A stretch of DNA of 64,000 bases. Source: Rhizobium sp. R634 (lineage in GTDB: Bacteria > Pseudomonadota > Alphaproteobacteria > Rhizobiales > Rhizobiaceae). Of this stretch, positions 9,200-17,251 are shown one piece after another. The notes beneath the pieces are model-generated. The model searched no databases. It was given only the letters and a program-made list of their open reading frames with translations, and had not been told where the DNA came from. The position numbers were made by a program, and so were the translations under genes. Each line of letters opens with the position of its first letter. Within the stretch, counting starts at the first letter, position 1. Where the stretch lies: the NCBI RefSeq assembly GCF_002211305.1, contig NZ_LOKW01000027.1:186001-250000 (forward strand), written 5' to 3'.

Positions 9200-9739
9200 A
9201 TGGAACGCAAAGAACGCCCCTTCGACGTCATCGGACAGCTTGCAGCGCTCAGGCGCTATGCTCGCTCGCTGGTGCGCAGCTCGGACGAGGCGGAGGATCT
9301 GGTGCACGATGCGCTCGTGCGCGCCTACGAGAAGCGCAAGAGTTTCCGCAGCGGCGGCAACCTGCGCACCTGGCTTCTTTCCATCCTGCATAACGCCCAT
9401 ATCGACCGTCTTCGCCGGAACCGATCGCTGACGCGCCGTCACGACGAGGCGGCTGCCGAAGCCGAGCAGTCGCTGCCGGCGGGACAGGAGCATGCCGTGC
9501 GCCTGCAACAGGTGCGCGAGGCCTTTTTCGACCTGCCGGAGGAACAGCGCGAGGCTCTGCATCTCGTGGCGATCGAGGACCTCTCCTACCAGGAAGCGGC
9601 CGCTGCGCTCGGCATTCCGGTCGGTACGCTGATGTCCCGCATCTCCCGCGCCCGCGCGCAGCTGCGCGAATTCGAGGAGAAAACGCCCCGCGTTTCGCAT
9701 CTGAGATTAATCGGAGGGGACGGCAATGAAGACAATTGA
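9200..9739 (+). CDS. ECF-type RNA polymerase sigma factor
   Basis: This 179-aa sigma factor of the extracytoplasmic-function group has a region 2 (SSDEAEDLVHDALVRAYEK, with NLRTWLLSILHNAHIDRLRR for DNA melting and -10 recognition) and a region 4 helix-turn-helix (DLSYQEAAAALGIPVGTLMSRISRARAQL). It directs polymerase to stress promoters when released from its anti-sigma factor. The downstream gene overlaps it by 14 bases and encodes a membrane anti-sigma, so the pair is translationally coupled. No Shine-Dalgarno precedes the ATG, which fits the suggested leaderless start. It is not the PhyR/EcfG general stress sigma, since no nepR or phyR lies alongside. Confidence 0.92.
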   Translation: MERKERPFDVIGQLAALRRYARSLVRSSDEAEDLVHDALVRAYEKRKSFRSGGNLRTWLLSILHNAHIDRLRRNRSLTRRHDEAAAEAEQSLPAGQEHAVRLQQVREAFFDLPEEQREALHLVAIEDLSYQEAAAALGIPVGTLMSRISRARAQLREFEEKTPRVSHLRLIGGDGNEDN

Positions 9740-10493
9740 TCCGATCATCGACGCCGATCTCGACGCCTATGTGGACGGCGAGCTCGATGTCGCCCGCCGT
9801 ATTCAGGTGGAATCCTATCTATCCGAGCATCCTGAGATTGCCGCCAAGGTCATGGCCGACCTCAGCATGAAAGGCGAGCTGCGCCTGGCTCTTGCCGGCG
9901 AAAGCGCCTTCGGCCGCGCCGAAACCCGCGACGCCGCCCGCCGGCTGGAACGTGGCCTTTCCTATGGCCGCATCTTCCATACCATGCAGCGCATCGCCGC
10001 CGTCGGCGTGCTGATTGCCGCCGGCTGGGTGGCGCACAATTCCTTCGGCGCCTTCTCGGCGACCGAGGTTGCGGCTTCCGTTCCCGCACCCGCCTATGTC
10101 GAGGATGCCGTTCGCGCCTATCAGACCGCGGCGCTGCGCGAGCAGATGCCGTCGCAGACGCCGACCACCTATAATGTCGACGACATTCGCGCCGCGACGG
10201 CGATCATCATGCCGGAGCTGCCGAAGGACTGGAAGGTCGCCGATGTGCAGATCTTCCCGTCAGCTTTCGGTCCCAGCGTCGAAATGTCGATCGAGGAAAC
10301 GAATGGAAAGCGGCTTTCGCTTTTCGCCGTCCGGCCGGGCGCTTTCGAGGTCCAGCCGGTCAGCCATGTTGCACTCGAAAAAACGGAAGCCGCCTATTGG
10401 CAGATCGGCGAGGTCGCCTATGCGCTCATCGCTGACGATGGCGGCGTCAATCTCGATCAGGCGGCCGAACGGCTCGCCCGTTCGCTCTATTAG
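9726..10493 (+). CDS. Membrane-anchored anti-sigma factor
   Basis: The 255-aa protein starts with an anti-sigma fold (DADLDAYVDGELDVARR..VESYLSEHPE), as in ChrR/RsrA-like N-terminal domains but without the zinc HxxxCxxC motif. One membrane segment follows (about residues 89-107, IAAVGVLIAAGWVAHNSFG), then a periplasmic domain of about 145 residues. It should hold the ECF sigma at the membrane until an envelope signal frees it. The ATG lies inside the sigma gene behind GGAGGGG. Gene order and topology support the call; the signal sensed is unknown. Confidence 0.87.
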   Translation: MKTIDPIIDADLDAYVDGELDVARRIQVESYLSEHPEIAAKVMADLSMKGELRLALAGESAFGRAETRDAARRLERGLSYGRIFHTMQRIAAVGVLIAAGWVAHNSFGAFSATEVAASVPAPAYVEDAVRAYQTAALREQMPSQTPTTYNVDDIRAATAIIMPELPKDWKVADVQIFPSAFGPSVEMSIEETNGKRLSLFAVRPGAFEVQPVSHVALEKTEAAYWQIGEVAYALIADDGGVNLDQAAERLARSLY

Positions 10494-10513
10494 TTCAACC
10501 CGAGGAGATCAGT

Positions 10514-11230
10514 ATGAACCCGATCAATCCCCGCTACGGCTACGGCGCTAACGCCGGCTCGCAGGCCCTTTTCGACGAAGGCCTGCGCCAGCACATGCTG
10601 CGCGTCTACAACTATATGGCCCTTGGCCTCGTCATAACCGGCGTCGTCGCCTTCATCGTCGGCTCGACGCCGGCGCTTTACGTGCCGATCTTCAACACCC
10701 CGCTGAAGTGGGTGGTGATGCTGGCGCCGCTCGCCTTCGTCTTCTTCTTCTCATTCCGCATCCAGACGATGTCCGCCAGCACTGCGCAAATCACCTTTTG
10801 GGCCTTCTGCGCCGTGATGGGCCTGTCGCTTGCCTCCGTCTTCCTGGTCTTCACCAAGACGAGCATCGCGCAGACCTTCTTCATCACCGCAGCGATGTTC
10901 GGTTCCATCAGCCTTTACGGCTACACGACGAAGCGTGACCTTTCAAAGATGGGCTCGTTCCTGATGATGGGCCTCTTCGGCATCATCATCGCCAGCATCG
11001 TCAACATTTTCCTGGGTTCGAGCGCGCTGCAGTTCGCAATCTCAGTGATCGGTATCGTCGTCTTCGTCGGCCTCACCGCCTACGACACGCAGAACATCAA
11101 GGAACAGTATTCGGAAAACTACGATCAGGAATCGAACCAGAAGCTCGCCGTCTTCGGCGCGCTCTCGCTCTACCTGAACTTCGTCAACATCTTCCAGCTT
11201 CTGCTCAACTTCACGGGCGAGCGGGAATAG
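10514..11230 (+). CDS. Bax inhibitor-1/YccA family membrane protein
   Basis: This 238-aa protein has seven predicted membrane helices and the conserved features of the BI-1/YccA family: an N-terminal LRQHMLRVYNYMALGL segment, a central FITAAMFGSISLYGYTTKRDLSKMG loop and a C-terminal TAYDTQNIK motif whose Asp is part of the pH-sensing pair. Family members are calcium-leak channels or modulators of membrane proteases such as FtsH. A strong GAGGAG precedes the ATG, which lies 20 bases after the anti-sigma stop, so it is probably the third gene of the ECF operon and part of an envelope-stress response. Confidence 0.92.
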   Translation: MNPINPRYGYGANAGSQALFDEGLRQHMLRVYNYMALGLVITGVVAFIVGSTPALYVPIFNTPLKWVVMLAPLAFVFFFSFRIQTMSASTAQITFWAFCAVMGLSLASVFLVFTKTSIAQTFFITAAMFGSISLYGYTTKRDLSKMGSFLMMGLFGIIIASIVNIFLGSSALQFAISVIGIVVFVGLTAYDTQNIKEQYSENYDQESNQKLAVFGALSLYLNFVNIFQLLLNFTGERE

Positions 11231-11318
11231 GACCGCGCTTCTGGGGGCAATGGAAGCGCAAGAGCGCCCGGTCTAAAATCTGTGACAGGATGGCAGATCG
11301 GGTGCTCACCTTAAAAGG

Positions 11319-11346
11319 AACGGCCGGGTTTACGCCCGGCCGTTTT
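11319..11346. terminator. Bidirectional rho-independent terminator
   Basis: AACGGCCGGG and CCCGGCCGTT pair perfectly around a six-base loop, followed by TT and, on the minus strand, preceded by an AA-rich stretch. It sits between the convergent BI-1 gene and the DUF1612-type gene and can end transcription from both sides. Confidence 0.85.
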
Positions 11347-11350
11347 CATT

Positions 11351-12484
11351 TCAGATGATGCCCCAGGCGCGGTAACGGCCCCGGCCGGTGATTTCACGAA
11401 TGCCGATCTCGTTGACGAGGTTCAGCGCGCCGCGCGGTGTGATGCGCAACTGGCGGGCGATCATCGCAGCCGAAACCATCGGCCGCGACAGGATGAAATC
11501 GGCAAGCTCCGGCAGGCTGCTGTTCGAACGGCGGCCGCGAAAACGCAGCTCCATTTGCGTGCGTGCCAACGATAAGCGGTCAATTTCCTTAAGGCCGGCC
11601 GTAGCACCGAGATGCATCGCCTCCAGAAAAGCCTGCAGCCGCGTTCCCCGGTCGCGCGCCCGGCGACGCTCATGGCGCACGAGCTTCAGCCCTCCGAAGA
11701 AGGAAAAGAGATGCGAGGTGACCTTACCGCGGGCACGCAGGTGGCTTGCGACCAGGAGGCCGCCGAGCCAATGCTGCCGCCGCAGCGGTTCGATCCTCTC
11801 CCATGCTTCGAAAAGAATGGCGGCGCCGAGAACCGGGGGCAAGGCTTCGGCCAGCGGCAACACGCTGCGCCACTCCGCAAGCCGCTGCTCCTCGTCCCAC
11901 TCATCGTCACCGAGCAAACCGAGCGGATCTTCGTTTCGCTTCGTCGCGGGAACCGCAGCCTGCTCGCTCGGCGGCGCCTTGCCCGTATGGATATCGATGA
12001 GCTTCTGCGAGCGCGCGAGAAGCGCGTCGATCTCCGCCAGTTCGGCGGCGAGCGGTCCGGCCTCATCCTCGCCCTCTTCGCCGGCCTCGACGACAGCTTC
12101 GGGACGCTTCCCCTCCTGCGCGCTCCCCTCCCCTTCCCCGAGCGTTGCAGTCAGCGTCGCAAGGCCCGACGCTCCGAGCGCCCAGGAGGGTTCGCCGGTC
12201 CAGATGCGGCGACGCGTCCGCAACACGGAATGGGCAATCGTCAGCTCGTGGCTCGGAGCGCGGCTATCCATATGCGCATCGTGCAGAACGAGATCCTCGA
12301 CATGCACGAGTTCACCGGCAACCCAGAGGGCGCCTGCCGCATCAAAAAAGTGGCTGCGCTCGGCAAATCCCTCGCCTACCGGAGAACGCAGCACGCGTTC
12401 GTCGAGCCGCGCAATTGCATCCTCAGCAGCGGCGATGGCCGGAAGCAGGGTTTGCAGCATTGCCCCATCGATGTCGTAGCGCAT
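11351..12484 (-). CDS. RHE_PE00001-type protein (DUF1612 with C-terminal helix-turn-helix)
   Basis: The 377-aa protein matches the family found beside rhizobial repABC modules, named after the first gene of R. etli p42e. The N-terminal part (LLPAIAAAEDAIARLDERVLRSPVGEGF) and central DUF1612-type segment are followed by an acidic, low-complexity linker. The C-terminal winged-helix region (FILSRPMVSAAMIARQLRITPRGALNLVNEIG) resembles a DNA-binding module. Its function is not known; a plasmid-maintenance or transfer-related role is only suggested by position. It reads away from repC on the same strand with a 177-base gap. A short inverted repeat AACC-N5-GGTT just upstream of its start could be an operator. 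Confidence 0.75.
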   Translation of the reverse strand: MRYDIDGAMLQTLLPAIAAAEDAIARLDERVLRSPVGEGFAERSHFFDAAGALWVAGELVHVEDLVLHDAHMDSRAPSHELTIAHSVLRTRRRIWTGEPSWALGASGLATLTATLGEGEGSAQEGKRPEAVVEAGEEGEDEAGPLAAELAEIDALLARSQKLIDIHTGKAPPSEQAAVPATKRNEDPLGLLGDDEWDEEQRLAEWRSVLPLAEALPPVLGAAILFEAWERIEPLRRQHWLGGLLVASHLRARGKVTSHLFSFFGGLKLVRHERRRARDRGTRLQAFLEAMHLGATAGLKEIDRLSLARTQMELRFRGRRSNSSLPELADFILSRPMVSAAMIARQLRITPRGALNLVNEIGIREITGRGRYRAWGII

Positions 12485-12661
12485 TGTTAACCTTTACGGT
12501 TTTTAACAAATGGAAGCAAAGCAGGCGTTTTGTTCCGTCATCTATGACATGAGTGATGGTGTTTTTCAACCGAAGTGCCCAATGGAAACGCGCGAGATGG
12601 CTGAGAGGCAGGCCGTCCTCGTTTAACTGCCGCGACTGGTGCGAAGCTTTTTCGTGCCTGC

Positions 12662-13876
12662 TCATCCGGTTCTCCTCGTCGCCGGCCCATTCGCCCGCAT
12701 CAACGCCATCAGCATCGGCCCCAGCGAGAACTCGCCGCGCTCCGCCCGCCGTGTGAGGTCTCGCAAGTAACCGCCGGCGGAGTTGATATGTCCGCCCCTT
12801 TCCAGGATGCAGGCGATCACCGTGGCGGCATTTTCCGGCCCCATGACATCACAGGCCTGCTGATAGGCGCTGGGGCTGACGCCGAGGGTGGAACGGACGA
12901 TAACGGCCGCGGCCATGAGATCCCGCCAGCTGCCGACTCCACCGCCCGGGCCATACGCGATAATTTCCGGGCAGGCCTGCAGCACCATGGCAAGAGGGAA
13001 AGATTTCGGCGGCTCGCGCCACGGCCGCGGCTCTTCCTCCGGCTTTGCGCCCTGCTTCGTTTCGAAGCTTGGTTCAAGTTCAGATAAGGGGTGTGGGTTT
13101 GAATTATGTATGTGCCGACCGTTTTGGCTATCATTGGCGTCTGTTTTTTCTGTTTTCGTCTTCAGTTCCAGCGTCTTGACGATCATTTCGCGGAACGCTT
13201 CGAGATCGGCCAGGAGGCTTTTCATTTCCGCAGCCGACGGACGACGCGGCAGGCTGGCCGAAAGCAGATTGAAATGCCGCTGCATCTCGATCCATTCGCC
13301 CGCAATTTGCTCTTCCAGTGCAATCTCGATGAGTTTGGCGATGTCGCGCCGGCAGAGCGTCAGGCGCTCCCTCAGGCGCTTCCATTCGAGCCTGTCGGCC
13401 ATCACCTGAGCCGCCTGCGCTTCGATCTCGCCCGCGCGTGCAAGAAGGGGCGCCAGGCTGAAGCCGAAGGCCTCTCCAAGCCTGCCCTCGCCGTTGCGAC
13501 GGGCAAAACGTTTGCCGTTCGGGCTATCGCGCCGGATGATCAGCCCTGCCTCCACCAGCATCGCCAGGTTCCGCCGCAGCGTCGTGCCGGCCATGCCATG
13601 CGTGCGCAGCGAAAGCTGCTCGTTCGAAGGAAAGACGACGAAGCCGTTGGCCTCGGCAATCTCGTTCTTCGGATAGAAGGTTAACAGCGCGTTGAGAACG
13701 GCAAGCGCACGGTCGGATACGCCGACCATATCCTTCGCTTCGCAGAGCGCGCGAAAGATCTTCCACTTGTCGACCGATGCATCCGGATCGACCTTGCTGG
13801 CGCTTTCCTGGCTTGCCAGCATACCAAGCGTCATCGATCGCCGCCCAAAGGGCGTCGATACATATTGAGGCTCCAT
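12662..13876 (-). CDS. repC: Replication initiator protein RepC
   Basis: RepC is the initiator of repABC plasmids and chromids and binds an origin inside its own gene. The 404-aa protein has the RepC N-terminus (STPFGRRSMTLGMLA), a winged-helix domain (FPSNEQLSLRTHGMAGTTLRRNLAMLVEAGLIIRRDS), a coiled central part, a polar linker in AT-richer DNA and the conserved C-terminus (GVGSWRDLMAAAVIVRSTLGVSPSAYQQA). The ATG at 13876 is preferred over the GTG at 13885 because AGGTGAGG lies just before it. It follows repB across a 155-base gap that carries the antisense RNA, which normally limits RepC synthesis. Confidence 0.96.
   Translation of the reverse strand: MEPQYVSTPFGRRSMTLGMLASQESASKVDPDASVDKWKIFRALCEAKDMVGVSDRALAVLNALLTFYPKNEIAEANGFVVFPSNEQLSLRTHGMAGTTLRRNLAMLVEAGLIIRRDSPNGKRFARRNGEGRLGEAFGFSLAPLLARAGEIEAQAAQVMADRLEWKRLRERLTLCRRDIAKLIEIALEEQIAGEWIEMQRHFNLLSASLPRRPSAAEMKSLLADLEAFREMIVKTLELKTKTEKTDANDSQNGRHIHNSNPHPLSELEPSFETKQGAKPEEEPRPWREPPKSFPLAMVLQACPEIIAYGPGGGVGSWRDLMAAAVIVRSTLGVSPSAYQQACDVMGPENAATVIACILERGGHINSAGGYLRDLTRRAERGEFSLGPMLMALMRANGPATRRTG
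13085..13185. other. AT-rich segment inside repC, candidate origin of replication
   Basis: This stretch, corresponding to the Thr/Lys/Asn-rich linker of RepC, is clearly poorer in G+C than the rest of the gene. In characterised repABC systems the origin lies within repC at such an AT-rich patch. The location is therefore inferred from family knowledge; no iterons are visible. Confidence 0.5.
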
Positions 13877-13971
13877 GTCCCTCACCTTTTTTCAAGGCAA
13901 AAGAAATCTTACCACCCAAAAGGATGCCGAAGATGCTTGACAGTGATTCGAGGAAGTGCGATTCTCAGATT

Positions 13972-14020
13972 GTCCAGATATGAGAAAGGCTTCCGCGACG
14001 GCAACGTTCGGAGGCTTTTT
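13972..14020 (+). ncRNA. incA: Counter-transcribed RNA incA of the repABC unit
   Basis: The repB-repC gap carries, on the strand opposite the rep genes, a TTGACA -35 box (13937-13942) and a weak -10 near 13960. These would start a transcript at about 13972. It ends in a stem (arms at 13986-13995 and 14007-14017, allowing two G-U pairs) followed by a T-rich run. The predicted size of about 50 nt matches known repABC antisense RNAs, which pair with the repB-repC leader and lower RepC production, setting copy number and incompatibility. Exact ends are inferred. Confidence 0.75.
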
Positions 14021-14031
14021 TCTTTTGCGGC

Positions 14032-15027
14032 TTACTCTCCTGCTTGCAACTTGCCGGCCCGATAGGCTTCGTAAAGCTCATCGAGACGGCGTGAAATGTA
14101 AGCGCCGAAATCCGGCGCATCGCCGGTCTTCAACGCAATCGTGAAGGAATTGCCGGCGCTCTTGATCCGGCCGGCAATCTTGCCGCCGCTCTTCGGCTTC
14201 CAGTCATATTCTTTGGCTTCGGGCTTTGATTCTTTCTTGGCCAGCTCCGCGACCAGAAGCTCGAAACGACGATCGCTCTCTTCCGCCATGAAGCGTTCCG
14301 AAGCGATGAGTTTCGCAAGCCGCGCTGCCGTTCCGCCATTCCAGTCCTGGGCGAGCGCCATCCATTTGCGGCGCCCTACGCTGGGTGCCGCTCCAACCGA
14401 CCTGACAATGTCGGCCGGGATGGCCTTTGCGACCGATATCAGCTTGGAAAGCTCCGTCTTATCGGTCGACAGCGCCTTCATGATAACGGGACGCTCGAAA
14501 CCCTTGAGTTCGAGATTGAGGGCAAAGACCGCCCGCTCGATATAGGAAAGGTTCCGGCGCGCCGAATTTTCGATGCCCTGCGCGATGACGACGTCGGTAT
14601 CGTCGAGCTTGCGGACGATCGCCTGCACCTTGCGGCCCAGCAGCTTGACGGCCTGCAGGCGGCGATGGCCATAGGCAATCTGATAACGGCTCTCATCATC
14701 GGGATGGCGACGAACGAGAACCGGCACTTCCTGTCCGTTCTCGGCAATCGACTGAACCAGCTCATCCTCAATATCGAGCGGCTGGTCAGCAAGGCGGTCG
14801 CGGATGAAGGAGGAATCGATCAATTTGGGATCCAGCTCGACGATGCGCTCGCCGGAAAGCAAGGCTTCCTGCATCGCCCTGCTCTCTTCTTCCATACGGC
14901 CAAGCGTCAGCGCCATCGTCCGAACCGGGCCGGCGGATCCGCGCGCAGAAGGCTCCTCATAGTTGGCCGCGGCCAACTCCTGCGCCGTATCATCGAAAAG
15001 ACCTTTCAGGCGATCGCGTCTGCTCAT
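14032..15027 (-). CDS. repB: Plasmid partition protein RepB (ParB family)
   Basis: RepB binds parS sites and, with RepA, segregates the replicon. The 331-aa protein has the ParB N-terminal nuclease-like fold (VPVLVRRHPDDESRYQIAYGHRRLQA), a helix-turn-helix region (ENSARRNLSYIERAVFALNLELKG) and a C-terminal dimerisation part. Its start overlaps the repA stop in ATGA, so translation is coupled. Its first 70 bases contain one of the two perfect parS palindromes (14960-14975), so the target site is also coding sequence for the protein that binds it. Confidence 0.95.
   Translation of the reverse strand: MSRRDRLKGLFDDTAQELAAANYEEPSARGSAGPVRTMALTLGRMEEESRAMQEALLSGERIVELDPKLIDSSFIRDRLADQPLDIEDELVQSIAENGQEVPVLVRRHPDDESRYQIAYGHRRLQAVKLLGRKVQAIVRKLDDTDVVIAQGIENSARRNLSYIERAVFALNLELKGFERPVIMKALSTDKTELSKLISVAKAIPADIVRSVGAAPSVGRRKWMALAQDWNGGTAARLAKLIASERFMAEESDRRFELLVAELAKKESKPEAKEYDWKPKSGGKIAGRIKSAGNSFTIALKTGDAPDFGAYISRRLDELYEAYRAGKLQAGE
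14960..14975. other. parS partition site (internal to repB)
   Basis: GTTGGCCGCGGCCAAC is a perfect 16-bp palindrome matching the repABC parS consensus GTTNNNNGCNNNNAAC. It lies in the 5' end of repB and is identical to the copy upstream of repA. Confidence 0.85.
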
Positions 15028-16220
15028 GTACGGCCCCAGGCTTTGTGAATGCCGGCGAGAACCTCGCCGTTGGCGGCGTTGACCGATTCCAGCGCCCGGT
15101 CATATGTCGAGCGGCGCACCTGCCCCTTCTCGATTTCATAAAGCGTCTGCTTGGTCAGCCCCGCATCGGCGATCGCCGTGGATTTGAGGATGGTCGCCGT
15201 CAAAACGTCGTCGCCGAAGAGACTGCGAAGCAACGCAACGATCTGCGACTGCGGCGCGTCGAAAGGCTCGTGCCGGGTGACGATATATTTGATGAAATCA
15301 TGCTGCAGATCGCCGCCGGCCCTGCGCACGACCGAGAGCAGATCCGAGGTCATCAGCAGGAATTGCGACATGGAGGCGACATCGACCATCTGCGGATGGA
15401 TGGTGATGAGCAGCGATGTTGCCGCGCAGACCGCGCCGAGCGTGAGGTAACCGAGCTGCGGCGGGCAGTCGATCACCACCACATCATAATCGGCCTCGAC
15501 CTCGGCGATAGCGACGCCGACGCGGCGAAAGAACAGCTCGGCCGGCTTCTGGCGGTCATTCAGCGCACGCGGCGTCTCGTGCTCGAACTCCATCAGTTCG
15601 AGATTGCCCGGCACTAGATCGAGCCCGTCGAAATAGGTCTTGCGGACGATGTCCTTCAGCGGCTTGCGCGCCTCGTCGTAGCGAATGGCGCCATAGAGCG
15701 TATCGCCGTCGGAGAGATCGAATTCGGGCTGAACGCCCAGCATGGAGGAGAGCGAAGCCTGCGGATCGAGATCGATCGCCAGCACCCGGTAACCTTCCAG
15801 CGCCAGATATTGCGCCAGATAGAGCGTGCTCGTCGTCTTGGCTGAACCGCCCTTGAAATTGGTGACGGCCACCGTCTGCAGCTTTTCACCGGGGCGGCGC
15901 CATGGAAGATAGGACAGCGCATCCTTCGGCTTCAGCTTCGCCATATAGTGGCGCAACTCATTGATCTGGCCGAGTGTATAGGATCGTCGACCGTTCGACG
16001 ACAGTTCCGGCTGCGGCCCCTTGCCATCCAGCGAAAGCTGCCGAAGATAGCCGTCGGACACACCGATCATCTGAGCAGCCTCGCCCGAGGAGAAAGTGCG
16101 CAGCGTCTTCTGGGAAAGCGGCGGAAACAGCTTGTCGCGGAGGAGCTTCAATTGCCGCGAAAGCTGGTTCGCATGCCGCTCGATCCGCACATCCGTCGTC
16201 GATACGCTAATGTTGTCCAA
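15024..16220 (-). CDS. repA: Plasmid partition ATPase RepA (ParA family)
   Basis: RepA is the Walker-type ATPase that moves RepB-parS complexes and, with RepB, represses the repABC operon. An N-terminal helix-turn-helix (MIGVSDGYLRQLSLDGKGPQ) precedes a deviant Walker A motif (FKGGSAKTTST) with DLDPQASLSSMLG and VVIDCPPQLGYLTL. The product is about 398-401 aa. The start is uncertain: no ATG fits, TTG at 16229 touches its AAGGA, and TTG at 16220 has a nine-base spacing, so I chose 16220. It is first in the operon repA-repB-repC. Confidence 0.94.
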   Translation of the reverse strand: MDNISVSTTDVRIERHANQLSRQLKLLRDKLFPPLSQKTLRTFSSGEAAQMIGVSDGYLRQLSLDGKGPQPELSSNGRRSYTLGQINELRHYMAKLKPKDALSYLPWRRPGEKLQTVAVTNFKGGSAKTTSTLYLAQYLALEGYRVLAIDLDPQASLSSMLGVQPEFDLSDGDTLYGAIRYDEARKPLKDIVRKTYFDGLDLVPGNLELMEFEHETPRALNDRQKPAELFFRRVGVAIAEVEADYDVVVIDCPPQLGYLTLGAVCAATSLLITIHPQMVDVASMSQFLLMTSDLLSVVRRAGGDLQHDFIKYIVTRHEPFDAPQSQIVALLRSLFGDDVLTATILKSTAIADAGLTKQTLYEIEKGQVRRSTYDRALESVNAANGEVLAGIHKAWGRT

Positions 16221-16236
16221 AACACCCAATCCTTTT

Positions 16237-16277
16237 CGATGCGCTTTTCGGTCAACTTAGCGTCAAAAAGCGTATCG
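16237..16277. promoter_or_regulatory. Inverted repeat in the repA promoter region, candidate RepA operator
   Basis: CGATGCGCTTTT (16237-16248) and AAAAGCGTATCG (16266-16277) are inverted copies with one mismatch, separated by 17 bases, directly upstream of repA. RepA autoregulates repABC operons through operators at this position, so this is the likely site; binding itself is inferred. Confidence 0.55.
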
Positions 16278-16336
16278 AAAGTGACACGATTCGGGATTTA
16301 CGGCAACAATAGGGGCCGGAGGGGCCGCATGGCCTG

Positions 16337-16352
16337 GTTGGCCGCGGCCAAC
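16337..16352. other. parS partition site upstream of repA
   Basis: A second perfect copy of GTTGGCCGCGGCCAAC lies in the gap between repA and cobF. Intergenic placement next to repA and identity with the repB-internal copy make a real partition site very likely. Confidence 0.88.
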
Positions 16353-16423
16353 TCCCTGCCCTACCCTTGCGGCGGGCCGACTTTTTCGGCAAGACCGCCG
16401 GAACTCACGGGGAGAATATCCGC

Positions 16424-17188
16424 TTGAAACATATCAGTATCATCGGCATCGGCACGGGCAATCCGGAGCACGTCACTATACAGGCAATAAATGCGATGAA
16501 CGCCGCCGACGTGATCTTCCTGCCGCTCAAAGGCGCCGGCAAGGAGGATCTCGCAGAGATAAGGCGGGAAATCTGCGAGCGCTATGTCACTCGGTCAGGT
16601 GTCCGGATCGCGGAATTCGACGTGCCGCAAAGACAGACAGCGGACAGAACCTATACACAGAGCGTCGATGCCTGGCACGGTGATATTGCCAATATCTATG
16701 CGAAACTGATCTCAAGCCTCCCGGACAGCGGCACCGGCGCCTTTCTCGTCTGGGGCGATCCCAGTCTTTACGACAGCACCATCCGCATCGTCGAACGTGT
16801 GCGGCAAACGAACAGCGTTGATTTCGATTACAGCGTCGTCCCCGGCATCACCAGCATCCAGGCCCTGGCGGCCAGCCACAAAATCCCGGTCAACCTCGTC
16901 GGCAAGCCGGTCGAGGTGACCACAGGGCGCCGGCTGGCCCGAGACGGGCTGCAGGCTGAGAGCACGATCGTCATGCTCGACGGCGAACAGGCTTTGGCAA
17001 AGATCGACGATCCGGATGCCGAAATCTTCTGGGGCGCTTACCTCGGTACCAAGGACGAGATCATCCGATCGGGACGGCTCGGCGATATCGCCGCAGAAAT
17101 TATGGCGCTCCGGGCCTATGCCAGAGAGCGGCACGGCTGGATCATGGACATCTATCTCCTGCGCAAGGGACGTGACTTCGAAGAATAG
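16424..17188 (+). CDS. cobF: Precorrin-6A synthase (deacetylating), C1 methyltransferase
   Basis: CobF methylates C1 of precorrin-5 and removes the extruded acetyl group in the aerobic cobalamin pathway. The 254-aa protein shows the SAM-binding fold of cobalamin methyltransferases: ISIIGIGTGNPEHVTIQAINAMNAADVIF at the N-terminus and FLVWGDPSLYDSTIRI in the middle. I chose the TTG at 16424 because GGGGAG lies nine bases before it and the protein then starts at the conserved domain edge; the frame is open to an ATG at 16367. It opens the cob block; 63 bases separate its stop from the cobG start. No cobalamin riboswitch is recognisable upstream. Confidence 0.92.
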   Translation: MKHISIIGIGTGNPEHVTIQAINAMNAADVIFLPLKGAGKEDLAEIRREICERYVTRSGVRIAEFDVPQRQTADRTYTQSVDAWHGDIANIYAKLISSLPDSGTGAFLVWGDPSLYDSTIRIVERVRQTNSVDFDYSVVPGITSIQALAASHKIPVNLVGKPVEVTTGRRLARDGLQAESTIVMLDGEQALAKIDDPDAEIFWGAYLGTKDEIIRSGRLGDIAAEIMALRAYARERHGWIMDIYLLRKGRDFEE

Positions 17189-17251
17189 CCCTCTCCGTCA
17201 AGCTTTGCCGCGCCGGCCGCGATCATGTAAGAGATGATCAGAGGGCTAGGA

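Noticed and set aside
14032..16220. Chromosomal parABS
   Set aside because: The order repA-repB-repC with an antisense RNA, and parS of the GTTNNNNGCNNNNAAC type, identify a repABC plasmid module rather than the chromosomal system.
16230..16423. Cobalamin riboswitch before cobF
   Set aside because: I looked for a B12 box (AGYCAGGAGACCTGCC-like) and the usual conserved stems and saw none, so control may be elsewhere or absent.
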